Source: Sweltsa coloradensis (lineage: Eukaryota > Arthropoda > Insecta > Plecoptera > Chloroperlidae). From it: a stretch of DNA of 64,000 bases. The position numbers and the translations under genes are program-made. Where the stretch lies: contig JAMZAV010000105.1 of NCBI GenBank assembly GCA_024449915.1, positions 744,001 through 808,000 of the forward strand, given 5' to 3'. Shown here in pieces: positions 11,676 to 22,350 of the stretch (the stretch's first letter is position 1; every line of letters starts with the position of its first letter). The notes beneath the pieces were generated by a model. It searched no databases, had not been told where the DNA came from, and was given only the letters and a program-made list of their open reading frames with translations.

Positions 11676-12540
11676 AAAAGTATGTTACAATGTCTTTTAT
11701 AAGAGTAGGTGTATGGGTTCGAGCTGATTTTGGTGTACTCGAAAATGTTTTGAAATGTACATTAAAAAATCATTTATAAAAAACGCATGAGGGAGCAAGA
11801 TTTTTACTCCTTAAGAGGGAAACATCGACAATTGCATTACATGAATTCGAAAATCGAGAAAAACGCTGCGTCCCTAATTCAGTTTCGAGCTCCAACAAAC
11901 TCAATTCGGAGTCTTTAGCCTCTTACTAGACACCACAATCGAACATTCGGTTTGTGTTAGAGTGTCATGTGGAATCTTTTAACTATCAACAATAGAGCAG
12001 TCTGAAATTTGCAGCAACCAACCTTCACGCAACTCAAGCTTGGGTGATCGTAGTTGCCTTCAGATTTGTATTATGTAACTGTTTACGCTGTTTTTTTGCT
12101 TTTGTGTATAACGTTAATATAAAAGTATGTTACAATGGTCTTTATCAGCGTATGGGTGGTATGGGTCTCGAGCTGATTTTTGGTGGTACTCGAAAATGTT
12201 TTGAAATGTACATTTTAAAAAATCATTTATAAACAAACGCATGCGGGCAGCTTTTACTCCCTTAAGAGGGGAACATGCCGCACATTGCATTACATGAATT
12301 CGAGAATCGAGAACGCTTCGTCCCTGATTAGTTTTCGAGTCTCGCAAGCCAACCTCAATTTGTGAGTCTTTAGCTCTACTATAGCATTCCGCAATGAACT
12401 ACGCTGTTGTGTTGAGAGTTGCTTCCTGTGGTACACCTTTAAAAATAAATACAAAACAAATAGATGCAGTTCTGATTATTTGCGCAACCAACTCTTTCCA
12501 CTCAAGCTTTGTGGGATCGGTTCCTTTTCAGATATTCGTA
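11676..12540. repeat. Tandem segmental duplication, about 440-bp unit
   Basis: The block from about 11676 (AAAAGTATGTTACAATGTCT, then GAAAATGTTTTGAAATGTAC, TTACTCCTTAAGAGGGAAAC, CAACCAACCTTCACGC) is repeated from about 12122 in the same order and orientation with scattered substitutions and indels. Neither copy encodes a recognisable protein. Confidence 0.85.
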
Positions 12541-13290
12541 CTTCTGTGAAGTTGGATTTTCGCAGTGTGTGAAAATATAATCACTCTCATCGACTCTGTT
12601 AATTAAATCAATTTTTAGAACTGAATTGGATAGACGTTAATTAATAAATATAATAAGCACACCTTTCGCACATGCCCCGTTATGAGACAGAAGATTTGTT
12701 GTAAGATTATTTCAATATAGATAATATGTTTTAAAAAGGATTTTTCAAAAAAATTCCCCCCCCCCCCCGGGTCACCTCCTTCAAAGCTAATCTAGGGCCG
12801 CGAAAGTTTGTCGTGAAAATACTAGATCGCTATAAAGTTTAAGAAGCACGGAGTACCTCAATCAAATTTTATTAAAATACATATTACATAGTACATTTTC
12901 GAAGAGTGTATTATTAAATGTTGGGTGTGGATATTATATGTTCCGTTCAATTGTTCACTAACTTATTTACTTATTTTTAAGTTACATCCCACAGTTAAAC
13001 CATGTTTCACTTTGTGGGTATTTCTAGTGAGTTCTAACTTCATTTCGTGTTGTATATTCCGTTCTTGCATGATAATGGTGTGCATGTCTACATTGTATTC
13101 CTTTAAATTGGATCAAATTTATAACAACAATAATAAGAATAAGAATAAAAGATAAAATTAAAATAATCTTTTTTATTGTACCGAAAAGCATGTCGTAAAG
13201 ATTTCTCTTCCATGTGCATGAGTGAATGTGGCAAACAATGCAGTGGGGAGAAGACATCGCCCAAGAAGGGAAGATGAAGATCGTAACTAG
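12541..13290. other. Non-coding, AT-rich; C-run at 12757
   Basis: Apart from a run of about ten C residues at 12757-12768 and an AAT/AAGAAT-rich stretch at 13125-13150, nothing is recognised. Confidence 0.4.
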
Positions 13291-13296
13291 CCCAGC

Positions 13297-13330
13297 CCGG
13301 GGGTGGGGGTGGGGGTGGGGGTGGGGGTGG
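13297..13330. repeat. (GGGGGT)n microsatellite
   Basis: About five perfect copies of GGGGGT. G-runs in this register could form a G-quadruplex on the + strand. The His-Pro and Gly-Trp repeats in overlapping frames are artefacts. Confidence 0.9.
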
Positions 13331-14880
13331 CTCCCGGCGCTTGTCGCGAGACGCAGACTAGGAATGCAATTATCAAAACCTGCGCCTTCCCATATTGTAC
13401 TATGTTCAGTGTTCCCGTTCACGACGAACCATTGCGCCCAGAAAACGGAGAACGGCTTTAAAGAACGACACTAGGCCTTTATTACCTTTTAGTCCATGAA
13501 AAGGAAGTATATCAAAACTCAACAATCATTTTAATATTGATCCGAGTTTGCAGCACAAATTAACTATGCATATTGTACTCGACGACACGGCTGTGTTCTT
13601 TGACTTGATTCCTTGAATCTCGATGCGTTCTAAATCTAAATGACTGTAAACACATCCATCAGACATGCCAGCATTTGCCGTATTCCGTATTCGTAGTAAA
13701 TTTGATTGTAAATTTTAAAAGCAATCTAAAGCTGTCAACAGAAATGCTGGCATATGCGAGCACAAGTCCTACCAACATGTTGGTATTGCTTTTATTTGGT
13801 AGCTTCTGTTGATCCATAAGTTATGGACATGATTGTTGGAATTGCTATCCAGTAAAATTATGCCTATGTAAAATATAATATATGTAGAATAAAAAAATAG
13901 AAATAAAAAAGTAACAAGTGCTCAGTGTGTCTACATTTTCCATTATTAGTAAGATTTCACTGGTTTTTGAAGTAAGAATAAATGCATCTTCAAAATAACC
14001 GTCTTCAATTATTAATCACTATTGTTAAACCATTCAAATAATTTGCATGTTGTCATTTGATATATATCTGGGAGCTAGTGAGCACAGGCACATATATACA
14101 ATGTCAAGTTGTACCATAGACCTAACGGGCTGTGTTTGAAATTCTCCGCGGGATAGAAAAGAGCCCCCTAAAACCCTTGCGAAGCGATGCATGTAGAAAA
14201 CATTATAGCTATGCTATACGAAAGCCATTTGAATATTTTATACCCCAAACAAAACAAAAATCGTTTCTAAGAATGGTTGGTTGCCAAGTTTAACTGAACA
14301 AAGACCAGAAAGTACAGACAGCCCGCAGTGCTAGCTTTTGGCCGTTATACTTACACACTACCTACTCATTCGTTATAGTTTGATAACAGATGAGGAACTT
14401 CATCGTCAACTTTGAAAAATACATAAGTCTTAGTCAAAGACTTACAACTATGGCTGATAACGCTGCCTACGTGAATCTTAGAGTAACTATGATAGTGCAC
14501 GTATAAACACACACAAGAGAGCAGGAAAGCCAGCACCAAATTATTTATCGTTCGGAGTTGAATAACAAAAGAAAAGAAAGGCTATGTGTAATGATTATAA
14601 CAATGTGGTTTGGCAAATAAAAGGTGACGCAAATCTCCCTGAAATCTTGGCTTAAAATGTTGATTTCACAACATTTTTTAGCCTAGCTATTTTTGTGCTG
14701 ACTTGAGACTTGGAGATGTTTTGTTGGCAACTTTAATTACAAATTAAAGTTCCTTTTTGTTGGGATTATTTTGTCTCACTAGAGAGAACGGCTGGATTGA
14801 GTATCTCGCATTGTTTCCACTGAAGTTTTAAATTGTGATTGTGTCGGTATTTCAACGCATAACCTGAATTCCGGCGTCGT
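13331..14880. other. Non-coding, nothing recognised
   Basis: A short inverted pair (TGCCAGCATTT near 13665, AAATGCTGGCA near 13743) is the only structure noted. No exon is supported. Confidence 0.35.
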
Positions 14881-14882
14881 CT

Positions 14883-14935
14883 CACGCACACGCACACGCA
14901 CACGCACACGCACACGCACACGCACACGCACATGC
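14883..14935. repeat. (ACGCAC)n microsatellite
   Basis: About eight copies of a CGCACA hexamer. The Cys-Ala and Arg-Val repeats of overlapping frames come from it. Confidence 0.93.
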
Positions 14936-15409
14936 ACGTAGGAACGAGAGGGTGTTGGAGTATGAGGGGGAGGGGGTGGGGATTCCCGAGGGTGCAAGTG
15001 AGGACGACAGGAGAGACATCGCATCACACCCCGCTTGTATAATAGGGCATCGTATTTCTGTATTGCAGGTCCGGCCATCGTATGGGACGTGAGACATGAG
15101 ATGTGGATGTGAGTAGCAAACGGATCACCTGACCACACAAAAAGTGCAAACTTGGAAGGCCTGAGAGAGAAATTCTCGTCGTGATAACTTAGTAAAAAGT
15201 TATATAAACAGTAAACAGTTGTGACATGCAGTTAGTTTCCATTCCACATAAATAGATAAAATAACCAATTTATTTCGCTATTCTTTGCGAAATTCATAAT
15301 CTCACTAGCTCAATATTTTGCATAACGCAAGAAAAACACTACCTACTGATCAGATTAAAAAAAAATGATTGGAAAGCTTATTTAAATCGTGACAGAACGC
15401 CAACACGCG

Positions 15410-15490
15410 CACAAACACAAACACAAACACAAACACAAACACAAACACAAACACAAACACAAACACAAACACAAACACAAACACAAACAC
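15410..15490. repeat. (ACAAAC)n microsatellite
   Basis: About thirteen perfect ACAAAC hexamers. The His-Lys and Cys-Val frames here are artefacts. Confidence 0.95.
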
Positions 15491-15544
15491 ACGTACACAC
15501 GGGGACAGACAAGTAAATCACGGGTTGGACGGAAACCCCCACTC

Positions 15545-15700
15545 TTATATAACATATCCGGAAATACAATCCGGAAATTACAAATTCAACTCGGTCTGGG
15601 CTTGAACTCGGGTCTCCTGCTTGTCAGGCGGTTACTTTTACAAGGGTTGAATTGGATATTTTAATTTCCGGATTGTATTGATTGTAATTCCATTTACCGG
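15545..15700 (-). repeat. tRNA-like SINE head flanked by TCCGGAAAT inverted motifs
   Basis: On the minus strand the segment at 15590-15650 reads like the 3' half of a tRNA, with a B-box-like GAGTTCAAGCCC. It is bracketed by AATCCGGAAATTACAA at 15570 and TTTCCGGATTGTA at 15665, an inverted pair. Probably a SINE or small foldback element; no intact tRNA. Confidence 0.45.
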
Positions 15701-16640
15701 AGAGTTTCCTGTTTAATAACGTCGGAAACCGTCTTATTATTTAATATGAATGCAGATTGTTGTTCTACTCTTATGCGAATGTAACTGTTTGGAGACTAGA
15801 AAGTAACAGAGTTACAAGGGTAAAGGCGAGTGCGACTCCTGTCCTTTGATTTATTTCGGCCCGCGGGTGTATGTACATGCACACACGTACACTCGAGAAG
15901 GTTGCTTCTACCAGAAGACGCCGAATGTTCGCATGCCCCTACCATAAAACGCAATGGTCATATTATTATTGCGAGCTTGATAAAATTGTAAAAGGAAAAT
16001 CGGGAGTTAGAAACTTTCTTCACATTATTTCCCATTTCCCATAATGGCAGAAGAAAATAGAAAATCGTGATTCCGTGTCCGTGAATGGTTATTCTTCCGG
16101 TCAGATATTTCCAATCCGATATCTGAGAAAACAATGGTTTATACTTTTGCAAGTTACAAAGCTAGCTAGAAATCCGGTAATGAGACAATGCTGCGAATTC
16201 AAAGTTGAAACCCCGTTTGAAATCGTCGTCTAGCTCCCAGTTTTAATTAGGAAAGTCATTGTGTGTATGAAAAGAGTTCGTTAGTAGGTAAACAATGCCC
16301 TCGCCTCCAGGGTGCACGGGGCAGGCGTACCAATATGAGATTGTAGCTCTGAATATTATAGCGTCGTTTCAACCCTAGCGTGATATTTAGGACAAACACG
16401 CCGTAGCGTCTATTAAAGCATTGTCTCCGTTCCTGTGAAGTAGCGTACACCGTACACTGTCAACCCAGCGCTCATTAATTATGAGCATCCTCTAGAATCT
16501 TTATATGGACAAGAAATTTAATGGCCAAAAACAATTTTTGACATCTCGGTATCATTTCGATAGACGATATTCATTAATTAATCTAAGTTAAGGGGAATTG
16601 ACTTTTAGCTGCCAACCCGGACGACTTTGGGAGAGGAAGT
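15701..16640. other. Non-coding, nothing recognised
   Basis: No exon or element boundary could be supported. Confidence 0.35.
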
Positions 16641-16911
16641 GGGGGGGGGGGGGGCATGGTTTTTCCGTTCCGTTGATTTAACGTTTAACAATCTCATGAA
16701 CGATGTTTATCATTATTATTATTATTAGAAGCAGCTCTTTTCTGTTCGTCTTTGAGTTTGTCACGTCTCAAGATAAGAACCGAATACGACTTCCGATTGA
16801 CTTGCGTTTTTTGTTCACATTTCCCTTGAACCACGACGATGCAGAAAAGGGGGGTCAAGAGGGCGTGGCTAGCATTTTCAAAGGGACATATGTCCTTACC
16901 CGGTACATTCA
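16641..16911 (+). repeat. Dispersed repeat copy (TCTGTxCGTxTGTCAC family)
   Basis: Begins with a G-run and contains a diverged form of the phrase seen again at 17540, 18670 and 30425: a CGTCTGTGCG-like piece, a TGTCAC...CTCA-GATAA piece, then CCGATTGACTTGCGTTTTT. This is one of several copies of an interspersed repeat in this window. Confidence 0.6.
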
Positions 16912-17376
16912 CCAATGTTGTGACAAGATAGTTAAATTTTATCTAGATAAAGATAACACATTTTTTTTAAATCACGATAGTATAAAAGATAAACTGTAAG
17001 CACATTATCTACATATAAGATAATAGATAGGCCTACAAATAATTATCTAGATAATTTTGCTTAGATAAAAGATAATAATTATCACAGAAAAAGCTAATTT
17101 ATTTACCTTAGCCGCCATTTTCAAATATGCGGATTCTATGAAAAACAAAATGTAGTAAACTAATTTTCATTTTAAAATGTGGTTTATTATTACATTTTTT
17201 TCTACAGTATTGTAACCTAACTATATATTATCTAAAAAGATGATCTAAAAGCTTAAAAAGCTTTGATAAGATTAAACTTTATTTTATCTAGATAATTAAA
17301 AAAGATAACAACCAAAACTTATCTACATAAGATAATAGATAACAGATTTTATCTAGATAAGTCACACTGTCACAAC
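16912..17376. mobile_element. AT-rich foldback MITE with TATCTAGATAA repeats
   Basis: TGTTGTGACA at about 16917 and TGTCACAACA at about 17375 form inverted ends. The interior has many TATCTAGATAA-type palindromes, for example near 16941, 17047, 17285 and 17350. It sits inside a copy of the dispersed repeat at 16641-17860. No coding capacity. Confidence 0.6.
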
Positions 17377-17389
17377 ACTGTACACCAAG

Positions 17390-17860
17390 GATTTAAATGT
17401 ACGATAAGATTTTATTTGTGTTCTTCTTCAACAATGATGATTAAGTAGCTTCGCTCCCTACTCTGGGTATTCCCGTACCCGTGCTTGTGAAATAATCATA
17501 TTGTCTTGTGTATATTATTAGAAAGCGAAGCTCTTTACGGTTTGCCCGTCTGTGCGTGTGTCACATCTCACGATAAAAACTGAACATGTAGGATCTCCGA
17601 TTACCCTGCGTTTTATTTGTTTGACATTGTCCTTTGACAAGGATGATAAAGAATGTTTTTGGTGACCATGGCCCTCCAGAAATGTTGAATATTCTTTTAC
17701 TCGGCACCTCTACCATTATTAATAAAGGCATAGAAAAAGCTTGGAATAATAATGGTATAAGCTTCGCTCCCTTTTTGGGGTACTCCTATACCTGTGCTTG
17801 TTTTTCCTGTACAAGTATCCCGGTTCCGTTGGTTTTAAAATTCTAGTATACCTCCTTTTT
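17390..17860 (+). repeat. Dispersed repeat copy with GGCACCTCTACCA
   Basis: Contains TTCTTCTTCAACAATGATGA, GTAGCTTCGCTCCCTA, CGTACCCGTGCTTGT, CCCGTCTGTGCGTGTGTCAC, CTCACGATAAAAACTGAAC and GGCACCTCTACCA. The same phrases recur at 18640, 25060, 29760 and 30420. Confidence 0.65.
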
Positions 17861-18629
17861 GACTTCTTTGAAAGCTGTATAAACTTTCTCTAAATTCTAC
17901 ACAAATATTTTCTAAAGTTTTGTCAGTATCACTGTTTAAAACTAAGAATCGCTCAGCCAGGAAGTATCTGAGTCTGACGAGCATGACACATTCCAAAGTT
18001 GTCAATTAAGCGTGCAAGGACAGCCATACGATCGTAGATTTTCGATATGTTTCGTTAATCAGCTAGAAAAAATATCACGAATATGGTCAATTCTAGACTG
18101 TTTTTACAAAAATCCAAAATCGTGAAAATCTATTCATTTATTTTTAAATCATTTGAAAGCAAATTTTATAAAAGTGTTACTGTAGAGCCCTTCATTTCTG
18201 CTTCCGTGACAACTTCCCAAAATTTTGATCATCTGTGTTTCAGTCAGTCGAGCGAACAAGAATTTGCTTAAAACGCATGCCATGTGTGCTCTTAAATACA
18301 TTTTCGTTCTCTGTCACTGCTATTTTTTTAATCTCGTAAAGTAAATGTGTGCGCAAGTGTCCCCTGGCAGGTTAAACCGGCGGTTAAACCAAAGTTAAAC
18401 TACCCCACTGTCGCGATCACCCTGTCAGGCGAGGTCCTTTTTAAGACATCACTTGAGGCAGACATCAGACTTAAAGTTAGACATTTCCAGACATGGATCT
18501 ACATGAATATAATACTCATGTCTACACCTACGGATGGAATCATATCAAAAGTTTTCTATGTAACGTATTTAAACCCTAACAATTTTATGTACTTATAGTT
18601 ATTTTTTTAAATAAGTGTCAATCGAATAA
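17861..18629. other. Non-coding, nothing recognised
   Basis: AT-rich sequence with no supported exon. Confidence 0.35.
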
Positions 18630-18860
18630 CAATAGGGAGCGTAGTTCTCCTTTATGCACAAACTTTCTGTTTGTCCGTTCGTCTGTGCGTGTGTCACACT
18701 CACGTCTCGCGATAATAACCGAACACTTCATCTGATTCCGATTGACATGCGTTTATGTTGATGACATTCTCTTCAATAAGGATGATATAGAATGTTTTGC
18801 TGTACCTGGGGCTGAGAAGTGTGGCGAGCCCCTGTTAAAGTTTGAAGATTCATGTACTCG
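18630..18860 (+). repeat. Dispersed repeat copy
   Basis: Contains GTTTGTCCGTTCGTCTGTGC, CGTGTGTCAC and CGATTGACATGCGTTTATGT in the same order as the copy at 17520-17640. The short frame over it is a repeat translation. Confidence 0.6.
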
Positions 18861-18913
18861 CCTCCAACTCCGTTATGAACGCAAGAACTATCAAGGAATA
18901 TTAATGAATCCCC

Positions 18914-19300
18914 TATATATATATATATATATATATGTTTTTGGATATTTTCGTGGCCGATATGAATTAATGAACTAGGTTTTTCGGTTATAATGCCAAC
19001 GTTTATTCACATTAGGCCAACGTTTCCGATGAATTTCACTCATCTTCTTCAGGGCCAATACAAATTGTTTAATGACATGTAGTGACTTTTTCTTTCTTTG
19101 CAACGTCAAGCTTTGCAGTGATTCTTTGAGTTGTTTTAATTTGCCATATGTGCAGTGATTTCTATTGTTTATATTTGTTGTATTTTGTTTTCCAGTTTTG
19201 TCTGAATTTATCAATATATATATATATATATATCTATATATATATAATATATATATATTATATATAATATACTCGGCACCTCCACCAACAACAAAATTTG
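18914..19300. repeat. Two (TA)n tracts and GGCACCTCCACCAA motif
   Basis: (TA)n tracts lie at about 18914-18937 and 19213-19270. CTCGGCACCTCCACCAAC at 19273 again belongs to the dispersed repeat family. Confidence 0.8.
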
Positions 19301-20040
19301 AAAACTATACGATACTAAAATATTTTATCAATTATGTTTTCTTCCATATCTGTACTAATAACTGGTTTGTACATGATTAAAATACATTTAACAATTGTGT
19401 CCATTGTGTGAGCCTATTAAGCTTATAGTTTCGTTCATTGCACTCTTTTGTAATTTACTTTTTAAAAAGTAAATTGGACATACTTTTTTGTTTTACGTCC
19501 TATTCAGACTTATACAGGATATTGAAGTATGACTTTTGTAAAATTAATAGAGTAATACCGTTTTAGCGTGATTTTTTTTGTTAAACTCCCATCAAATTGA
19601 AACTATTGAACTGCACGAGTTTTATCTCACGTATGAATAGATGATGATAATCCCTGTCTGATCATGTGAATTTGATGGTGATTTCATGGGTGACTGGGCA
19701 CATCAAGACAACAGCGCCATGCCAATCATACATTCAGCATTGATTTCCGTTTCCAGTGAGTGGACGAATGCGTGATTCAAACGCTTTGAACGGAAATTAT
19801 ATCGTCACTTGCAAAGAGCCAATCGAGAGAAAAGTAATCGGCATATTATCCGGTGCACAACTAGGATACAGATTCGTTCACACAAAGTAACGCCTCCATT
19901 CGGTAGTCTCGTTAAATAATCCTAGTTTTCATTTAGTTTAAAACTGATAATAACTCGAGATAAATCTGTTGGCCAACAACAAAGCAGCTTGATAGTGAGA
20001 TAACAACGAGACAACATGATTCATGATAGCGTGAGAACAA
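19301..20040. other. Non-coding, nothing recognised
   Basis: No supported feature. Confidence 0.35.
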
Positions 20041-20044
20041 CATA

Positions 20045-20455
20045 TGACTATGGGAGACAACATGATTGTGTTAGCAAAATTAATGTGTGAGTAGATAATG
20101 TTGTGTTATAAGCCGGCATAGTGTGAGAATAACATAGACTGTGATAGCAACATTGTTGTGTGAGAAGATCATGTTGTGTTATGAGCATATTTGTGTGAGA
20201 ACAACATAATATGATTGTGTGATAGCAACATTGTTGTGTGAGAAGATCATGTTGTGTTATGAGCATATTTGTGTGAGAACAACATAATATGATTGTGTGA
20301 TAGCAACATTGTTGTGTGAGAAGATCATGTTGTGTTATGAGCATATTTGTGTGAGAACAACATAATTTTATTGTGTGATAGCAACATTGTTGTGTGAGAC
20401 AATCATGTTGTCTTAAAGCAGCATAATAGTGTGAGAATAACACAATTGTGTGAGA
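20045..20455. repeat. Tandem repeat, 78-bp unit
   Basis: AGAAGATCAT recurs at 20163, 20241 and 20319, a period of 78 bp. About three near-perfect units are flanked by degenerate ones built from GTGTGAGA(A)CAACAT sub-units. The minus-strand frame with repeated 'HTNMLITQHDLLTQQCCYHT' is the translation of the array (78 is divisible by 3) and has no other sign of being a gene. Confidence 0.93.
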
Positions 20456-20884
20456 GTGAGACCAACATGGTTTGCGAGAGGCTAGACGTGTATTAATAGT
20501 CTTAGATAACGGGTGTGAGTCTAATTCAAAGATAATAATACCGCAGAAATGTATTTAAAACATGAAACGGACTCTAAAATTAACTAATCTAAATTCAGTG
20601 GAAAGTTTTGTGTTGATATATACCTCAATTACAACAGTAGCAAGACTCGTCATTGCTCTTCACAAATTACGACCTTTAAGCTACACCAACTTTTTCCGGA
20701 CCAACTTTTTGGTTTTGATCTTATTCGAGTTCTAGAAGAGGGAGTAAATTAGTTTTGAGATGGTTTGTGGTTCCCCCAATGCCTGCATCAAGCACCGCTC
20801 TCTCGGTAAATGGAAAATCTATATCTGCATCTCCACATTAAGTAGTCCTTATATTAAAGCAAAGCCGAGTCAACACCGATCAAT

Positions 20885-21115
20885 TGCTGTACCATTGTTG
20901 CTTCTAGTAGGCCCCCTTGACACTACCAGGACTTTTAGTAGGCGAACGTGGCATTAGTTGGGCTTTTAGTAGGCTCTCGTGGCACTAGCAGGACTTTTAG
21001 TAGGCTAACGTGGCATTAGTTGGGCTTTTAGTGGGCTCTCGTGGCACTAGTAGGACTTTTAGTTTGCCCTCGTAGCCTATAGCATTAGTTGGACTTTAGG
21101 AGGCCTTTTTGTCAC
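20885..21115. repeat. Tandem repeat, about 31-bp unit in 62-bp pairs
   Basis: Alternating units GGACTTTTAGTAGGC-TAACGTGGCATTAGTT and GGGCTTTTAGTAGGC-TCTCGTGGCACTAGCA make a higher-order dimer. Copies become degenerate toward 21150. Confidence 0.88.
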
Positions 21116-21289
21116 TTTCACTAGAATTATAACGTCTTTAGATGGACTTCTACTAGTCCAATCGTGTATCTTGTAAAACTTATATAGCAGGTAGCACCTC
21201 GTACTAGGATCACCTGTCTCTAGTTAGACCAACTTGTCTGTTATGACCGTGTGTCTTTTGTAACACGGCTATAGTGTACCCCTAGTGCA

Positions 21290-21412
21290 CCGCGTGTAGT
21301 AGGACTTCGTATCTCTATAACGTGTCTCCAATAGGACCGTGTGTCAGTAGTATAGGACCGTGTATGGTTATAGGACCGTGTGTCAGTAGTATAGAACCGC
21401 GTGTGTTAAATG
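21290..21412. repeat. Short degenerate tandem repeat (AGGACCGTGTGTCAGTAGTAT)
   Basis: Several imperfect copies of TAGGACCGTGTGTCAGTAG occur between 21300 and 21405. Confidence 0.75.
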
Positions 21413-21896
21413 CAGCTTAGATCAATATGACTGATGGATGTTGTGGGTTTTCTTCACAAACTTTGGCGGCCAGGCCAACATTTTGTAGCTCTATCTATCT
21501 ATTAGCCACGTTATCTTCCATTTGCGTTTTGGGGCTCACTCGCCGCACTAATTACTCTTCGCAGCGTAAAGAGCTTTCACATTATCGTAACAAATTGAAA
21601 AGTTTAACGAGGAGATGAGAAATCCACTTTGCATATTAATTCAAAATCATAATGGATCTACCACAATGAAATTATTTCCTTGTAATTACTCAATTAATCA
21701 AGGTATGAAGTTTGTTTTGGGAAGTTTTTCTTACTAAATATTTGACGAGATGTAAATCATAATCAGGATGGGACTGAAGTAACTTCTAATCGAGTTTTGT
21801 AGCCAAAGCTCGGCCGAGTGGCCACGAAGCAAGAAGTGACGCATGGTATTCTGTTTCCAGGTCCGATGGAGATGCGTCCATGGTGATCGTCTGTGA
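21413..21896. other. Non-coding, upstream of the LRR gene
   Basis: No gene supported. It could hold leader or promoter sequence of the LRR gene, but no specific site was identified. Confidence 0.3.
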
Positions 21897-22343
21897 CAGT
21901 GGCGTAACTACAGCTCCAGGCACCCCCCACAAGATTTTTTACGGCCCATCCCCCCACCGATACTTTTTTTGTCTTTTTTGTTGTTTTGATTTTGCTTGCC
22001 TTCAATGAAGGTCCTTCTCGCGAGACTGTTTTAGTCTGCAAAGTATTGACACTAGTAGCTTTTTTTTATCTTCACAATTTTGATCAGTCATCTCAAGACC
22101 CAACATTCTTTGCGACACTTATTTTCAACACTCAACTCCACTTTTGAAGCCGATATTATTCGTAAGAATGTTGCCAGTAAAAGACAACATCAATCAATAA
22201 AATGTTTGTCTGGCTTCTAGTAAGTTGTCAAATTATTTAATCATTTTTATTCTATATAAATTTAAACAAATTATTTTTGGGACCCCTAGAGCAATGGGCC
22301 CCCTAGTGACTGCGGTCCCCGCGGTCCCCTAGTTACGCCACTG
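21897..22343. mobile_element. hAT-type MITE abutting the LRR start codon
   Basis: Perfect 14-bp terminal inverted repeats are seen: CAGTGGCGTAACTA at 21897-21910 and TAGTTACGCCACTG at 22330-22343. CAGTGGCG-type ends are common in hAT-superfamily elements (family knowledge). The flanking octamers GTCTGTGA and ATCAGTGA match in only 5 of 8 positions, so the target duplication has decayed or was never perfect. No transposase frame. Its right end lies 7 bp before the A of the LRR protein's ATG. Confidence 0.82.
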
Positions 22344-22350
22344 ATCAGTG

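Noticed and set aside
13024..13474. 132-codon minus-strand frame and its + strand counterpart
   Set aside because: Driven by (GGGGGT)n giving Pro-His or Gly-Trp repeats; no splice or homology support.
14779..15138. 119-codon minus-strand frame
   Set aside because: Its core is the (ACGCAC)n hexamer array (Arg-Val repeats); no domain outside it.
15378..15664. Long frames with His-Lys or Cys-Val dipeptide runs
   Set aside because: They are translations of the (ACAAAC)n microsatellite in two frames.
20045..20455. CRISPR-like array (regular 78-bp spacing)
   Set aside because: The whole unit is repeated, with no unique spacers, and the genome is eukaryotic; it is an ordinary tandem repeat.
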